Below, one piece after another: positions 61,742 to 64,000 of a stretch of DNA of 64,000 bases (position 1 is its first letter; every line of letters starts with the position of its first letter). This DNA is from Archangium sp. (GTDB lineage: Bacteria; Myxococcota; Myxococcia; Myxococcales; Myxococcaceae). The stretch spans positions 1 through 64,000 of the forward strand of contig JAUYRZ010000033.1 of NCBI GenBank assembly GCA_030695565.1. The letters are read 5' to 3'. The notes beneath the pieces are model-generated. The model did no database searches. It was not told the origin of the DNA and was given only the letters and a program-made list of their open reading frames with translations. Made by a program: the position numbers and the translations under genes.

Positions 61742-63214
61742 GTGATGTTGCTCGCGCTCCTCTTCACTGCAACTGCGGGCCTGGTCGACGGCGGCGTGGA
61801 AGACGCGGTCGACGCGGGGCCTGAGCTGCACCTCGCCGTTCCTCTACCCGGGCCCGACGTGGCGCCGCCACCGCCCGATGGCCCGGCCATCACCGCGACT
61901 CGTGCGCCTGCGTTGACTCCGGTGCCGATGGCGCCTGCTCCCGCTGATGCCGGCATGGAGCCGCCTTCCGCGCTCTCGCTCCACGGCGCGGCGGAAGCGG
62001 AGCTGGGCCTCTTTCCCGCCGGTTTTCCCGAGAACGGCTTCGACCTGATGACCTCGTTGCACCCGGTCATCGGCTTCGCCGTGGGCGACGACTTCGGCAT
62101 CGACTTCGGCCCCACCTTCCGCTTCCGGCTCATCGACACGCCCGCGTTCAACCGGCCCAGCGACGTGGGCGGTTTTCTGCGCGGCGCCGATTGGGACGAG
62201 CTGTCGGACTACGGCCAGATTCTGCAGTCGCTACGCATCGCGAAAGAGACGGGCATCTTTCACCTGCGCCTGGGCCCCGAGCGGAAGAAGACCCTGGGCC
62301 TGGGGCATCTGCTCTGGCGTTACAACAGCCAGGCGAACCCCGACTACCACCCGGCCAGTGGCACCGCGGTGCTGCGCGCCGGGCCGATTCGCGCCGACTT
62401 CTTCGCCTCCGACATCCTGGGTGCGCGGCTCTTCGCGGGCGCGGTGGCGTGGGACATCGGCGGCACCTTCTCTTCGGATGCTCAGGTGAAGGATCGCTAC
62501 GTGCTCGCTTTCGAGCTCGCGCACGACGCGAACCTCGCTGCGCGGCCGTTTCGCCCCGATGCTTCGGTCGCGCCGTTCACCTTGCCCGCCGTCACCTTGT
62601 TGCAGCTCGACGCGAGCGCGGTGTTGGTGCGCAACGCGGCCTTGCGGTGGATGGTGATGGGCGGCGTGGGCACGCGGAACAACCTCACCGCGGATCTCGG
62701 CCTGGTGGTGGGCATGACGCTCGACGCGAACGTGAAGGAGATCGGTTTCTCCACCCGCCTCGAGCTGCGCAAGCAGGCCGGCGGTTTCCGCCATGGCTTC
62801 TTCGGGCCCACCTACGAGCTGCAGCGTTTCGTGGACATCGGCTTTCGCGGCGCTTCGTTGGGTGATGCGGTGTTGCCCGACAGTGGCTCGGGCTTCGCGG
62901 AGCTGCGCGTGGGCATCGGCACCAGGGTCAGCTTCGACGCGGCGGCCGAATACTTTTTCTGGAACCGGCTCGACCTCGACGGTGGGCTCTCGCTGGCGCT
63001 GCTGGGCGATTGGTTCTTCCTCACCGCGCGCACCACCATCCTGGGGCTGCTCCAGGCGCCCCGGTTCGCGTTCAATGCGGGTCTGCGCTGGCGGCTGTTC
63101 CCCAGCTTCTACGTGGTGGGAGACGGCGGCACCGTGTTCTTCCCGCAGGTCGACGGCACGCTGATCCGAGGGGTTTCGTTCTCCGCGGGCGTGGGCGTCG
63201 ACTTCGAGCGGTGA
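61742..63214 (+). CDS. Outer-membrane beta-barrel-type protein
   Basis: 490 residues from GTG (ATG one codon on is equivalent). A short signal (LLALLFTATAG) is followed by a Pro/Ala-rich linker to ~70. From there many amphipathic strands with aromatic girdles are seen (DDFGIDFGPTFRFRLID, FFLTARTTILGLLQAPRF, FSAGVGVDFER as the last strand, ending in Arg). A strand ending ...F-x at the very C-terminus is the usual Bam signal, here VDFER rather than F. It is the last gene of the sigma operon. Probably a channel or receptor; ligand unknown. Confidence 0.65.
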   Translation: MMLLALLFTATAGLVDGGVEDAVDAGPELHLAVPLPGPDVAPPPPDGPAITATRAPALTPVPMAPAPADAGMEPPSALSLHGAAEAELGLFPAGFPENGFDLMTSLHPVIGFAVGDDFGIDFGPTFRFRLIDTPAFNRPSDVGGFLRGADWDELSDYGQILQSLRIAKETGIFHLRLGPERKKTLGLGHLLWRYNSQANPDYHPASGTAVLRAGPIRADFFASDILGARLFAGAVAWDIGGTFSSDAQVKDRYVLAFELAHDANLAARPFRPDASVAPFTLPAVTLLQLDASAVLVRNAALRWMVMGGVGTRNNLTADLGLVVGMTLDANVKEIGFSTRLELRKQAGGFRHGFFGPTYELQRFVDIGFRGASLGDAVLPDSGSGFAELRVGIGTRVSFDAAAEYFFWNRLDLDGGLSLALLGDWFFLTARTTILGLLQAPRFAFNAGLRWRLFPSFYVVGDGGTVFFPQVDGTLIRGVSFSAGVGVDFER

Positions 63215-63274
63215 TGTAGGCAGAGCACTTCTCTCCGGTGATCCGAGGGCTTAGGGGATCAGGTCCTTGAAACT

Positions 63275-63300
63275 GTTCAGGTTCTTTCCAGAACTTGAAC
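63275..63300. promoter_or_regulatory. 11-base inverted repeat upstream of LysM gene
   Basis: GTTCAGGTTCT and AGAACTTGAAC pair with one G-T mismatch around a 4-base loop (TTCC). It lies 36 bases before the start of the LysM gene, in its probable promoter or leader. It may be an operator or mRNA hairpin. Confidence 0.5.
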
Positions 63301-63335
63301 GAATCCGCTCGGTTGCATTGCGGATAACCTTTCAC

Positions 63336-64000
63336 CATGAGCGCTTACCGAATTCGCACCGGAGACACCCTGTCAGGCATCGCCCAACGGTACGGCACGT
63401 CCGTCTCGGCGCTGATGGGTTCGAACCCGTCGATCACCAACAAGAACCTCATCTACGCGGGGCGCACGCTCAACGTGCCCGGCTCGCGTGACGAGTTCAG
63501 CTCAGGGCGGCCCGGCGGGGCCACGCGTCCTTCTTCTTCGCAGCCTTCGCGCCCGTCGACGCCTTCGCCTGCGCAAGGCCCCAGCAGCCCGGCGCCGGCA
63601 GGCTCGAGCAAGCCGTTGGATCTGGCCCGCCAGTACCTCGGTTGGAACGCACGTGACCTGAAGGTCCCCGGCAACGCGGTCGGCCGCGCGATGCAAGACT
63701 GGGTGCCCAACAACGTCAACTGCGCCAACTTCGTGTCCGGTACGTTGATCGCCTCGGGCCAGATTCGCGCGAACCAGGGCAGCGCCGGTGTCTACGCGCT
63801 CATGGGTAACCTCGATCGCGACTCGAACTTCCGCCGTGTTTCGCTCAGCCAGGCGCGCCCCGGTGACGTGGTCTCGATGCGCACGCCCGGTGGCCAGCAC
63901 GTGGTGCTCTTCGCAGGCTGGAAAGACGGCCGCCCGCTGTTCATCGGTTCGAACAACGTGAACCCCGACGGCAGCCAGAAAATCAGCTACTCGCAGATGC
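63336..64000 (+). CDS. LysM + CHAP/NlpC-type peptidoglycan hydrolase (partial)
   Basis: The first 221 residues of a protein cut off by the window edge. The N-terminus is a LysM domain ([17 protein letters not shown] ... [21 protein letters not shown]) which binds peptidoglycan. A Pro/Ser-rich linker (~50-85) leads to a CHAP/NlpC-P60-like domain: LARQYLGWN, the Cys nucleophile in [12 protein letters not shown], and a His in [11 protein letters not shown]. It should cleave peptide bonds in peptidoglycan. No signal peptide is visible, so export, if any, is by another route. The ATG follows a GGATAACC segment without a strong ribosome site. Confidence 0.85.

Overview
The window is GC-rich, densely packed DNA from a bacterium that is almost certainly a member of the Myxococcota. 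The case rests on gene content: a DUF2378/TIGR02265 protein (a family known essentially only from myxobacteria), a DUF1552/DUF1592 pair, many lipoproteins with no clear function, two ECF sigma-factor operons, an NtrC-type two-component system, collagen-like and long coiled-coil proteins, and frequent GTG/TTG starts. I found no rRNA, tRNA, CRISPR array or intact transposase.

Layout. 0-0.6 kb: end of an unrecognised gene, two terminators and a probable group II intron fragment. 0.6-9.5 kb: mostly minus-strand genes, with an ECF sigma factor coupled to a TPR-like membrane protein, two divergent fatty acid desaturases, a discoidin-like secreted protein and a lipase. 9.5-21 kb: VanW-like protein, OsmC, a polytopic membrane protein, DUF2378, small lipoproteins, the DUF1552/DUF1592 pair, DUF3943 and a PAP2 phosphatase. 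21-33 kb: a repeat-built coiled-coil protein, a double-receiver regulator with a CheX-like partner, OPT transporter, CoA-transferase, MscL with a zinc ribbon, collagen-like lipoprotein, EVE protein and a ThrE-type exporter. 32-37 kb: a PaaK-like ligase coupled to a flavoprotein, divergent from a 59-residue basic peptide gene; a zinc-ribbon/SpoIIE-like protein; a cold-shock protein. 37-50 kb: secreted nuclease-like protein and a lipoprotein, then a five-gene regulated efflux cassette (histidine kinase, NtrC-type regulator, RND adaptor, RND pump, outer-membrane factor). 50-64 kb: MreB, TPR protein, 5'-3' exonuclease, the AAA+/release-factor fusion, small secreted proteins, a coiled-coil gene ending in a 27-base inverted repeat, a second ECF sigma/anti-sigma operon, and the start of a LysM peptidoglycan hydrolase.

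How genes work together. The efflux cassette reads as a self-contained sense-and-export unit: kinase and regulator overlap by 4 bases, adaptor and pump by 4, pump and outer-membrane factor by 8. Its flanks record an insertion. The last 83 bases of an acyltransferase gene are repeated on both sides, and the surviving full-length acyltransferase now takes its final 12 codons and stop from the antisense strand of the outer-membrane-factor gene.

Most notable. (1) A 943-residue protein joining a Clp/Hsp100-type double AAA+ ATPase to a complete RF2-like fold in which the catalytic GGQ reads AGR and the SPF codon-recognition loop is gone; this is the best candidate here for an undescribed function, perhaps ribosome rescue coupled to unfolding. 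(2) A 131-132 bp structured element present twice, 25 kb apart, whose hairpin arms differ by compensatory changes. (3) The cassette insertion scar. (4) A broken gene (39445-39951) and an acyltransferase tail remnant, showing that the region next to the cassette is decaying. All identifications are by eye; no database search was possible.
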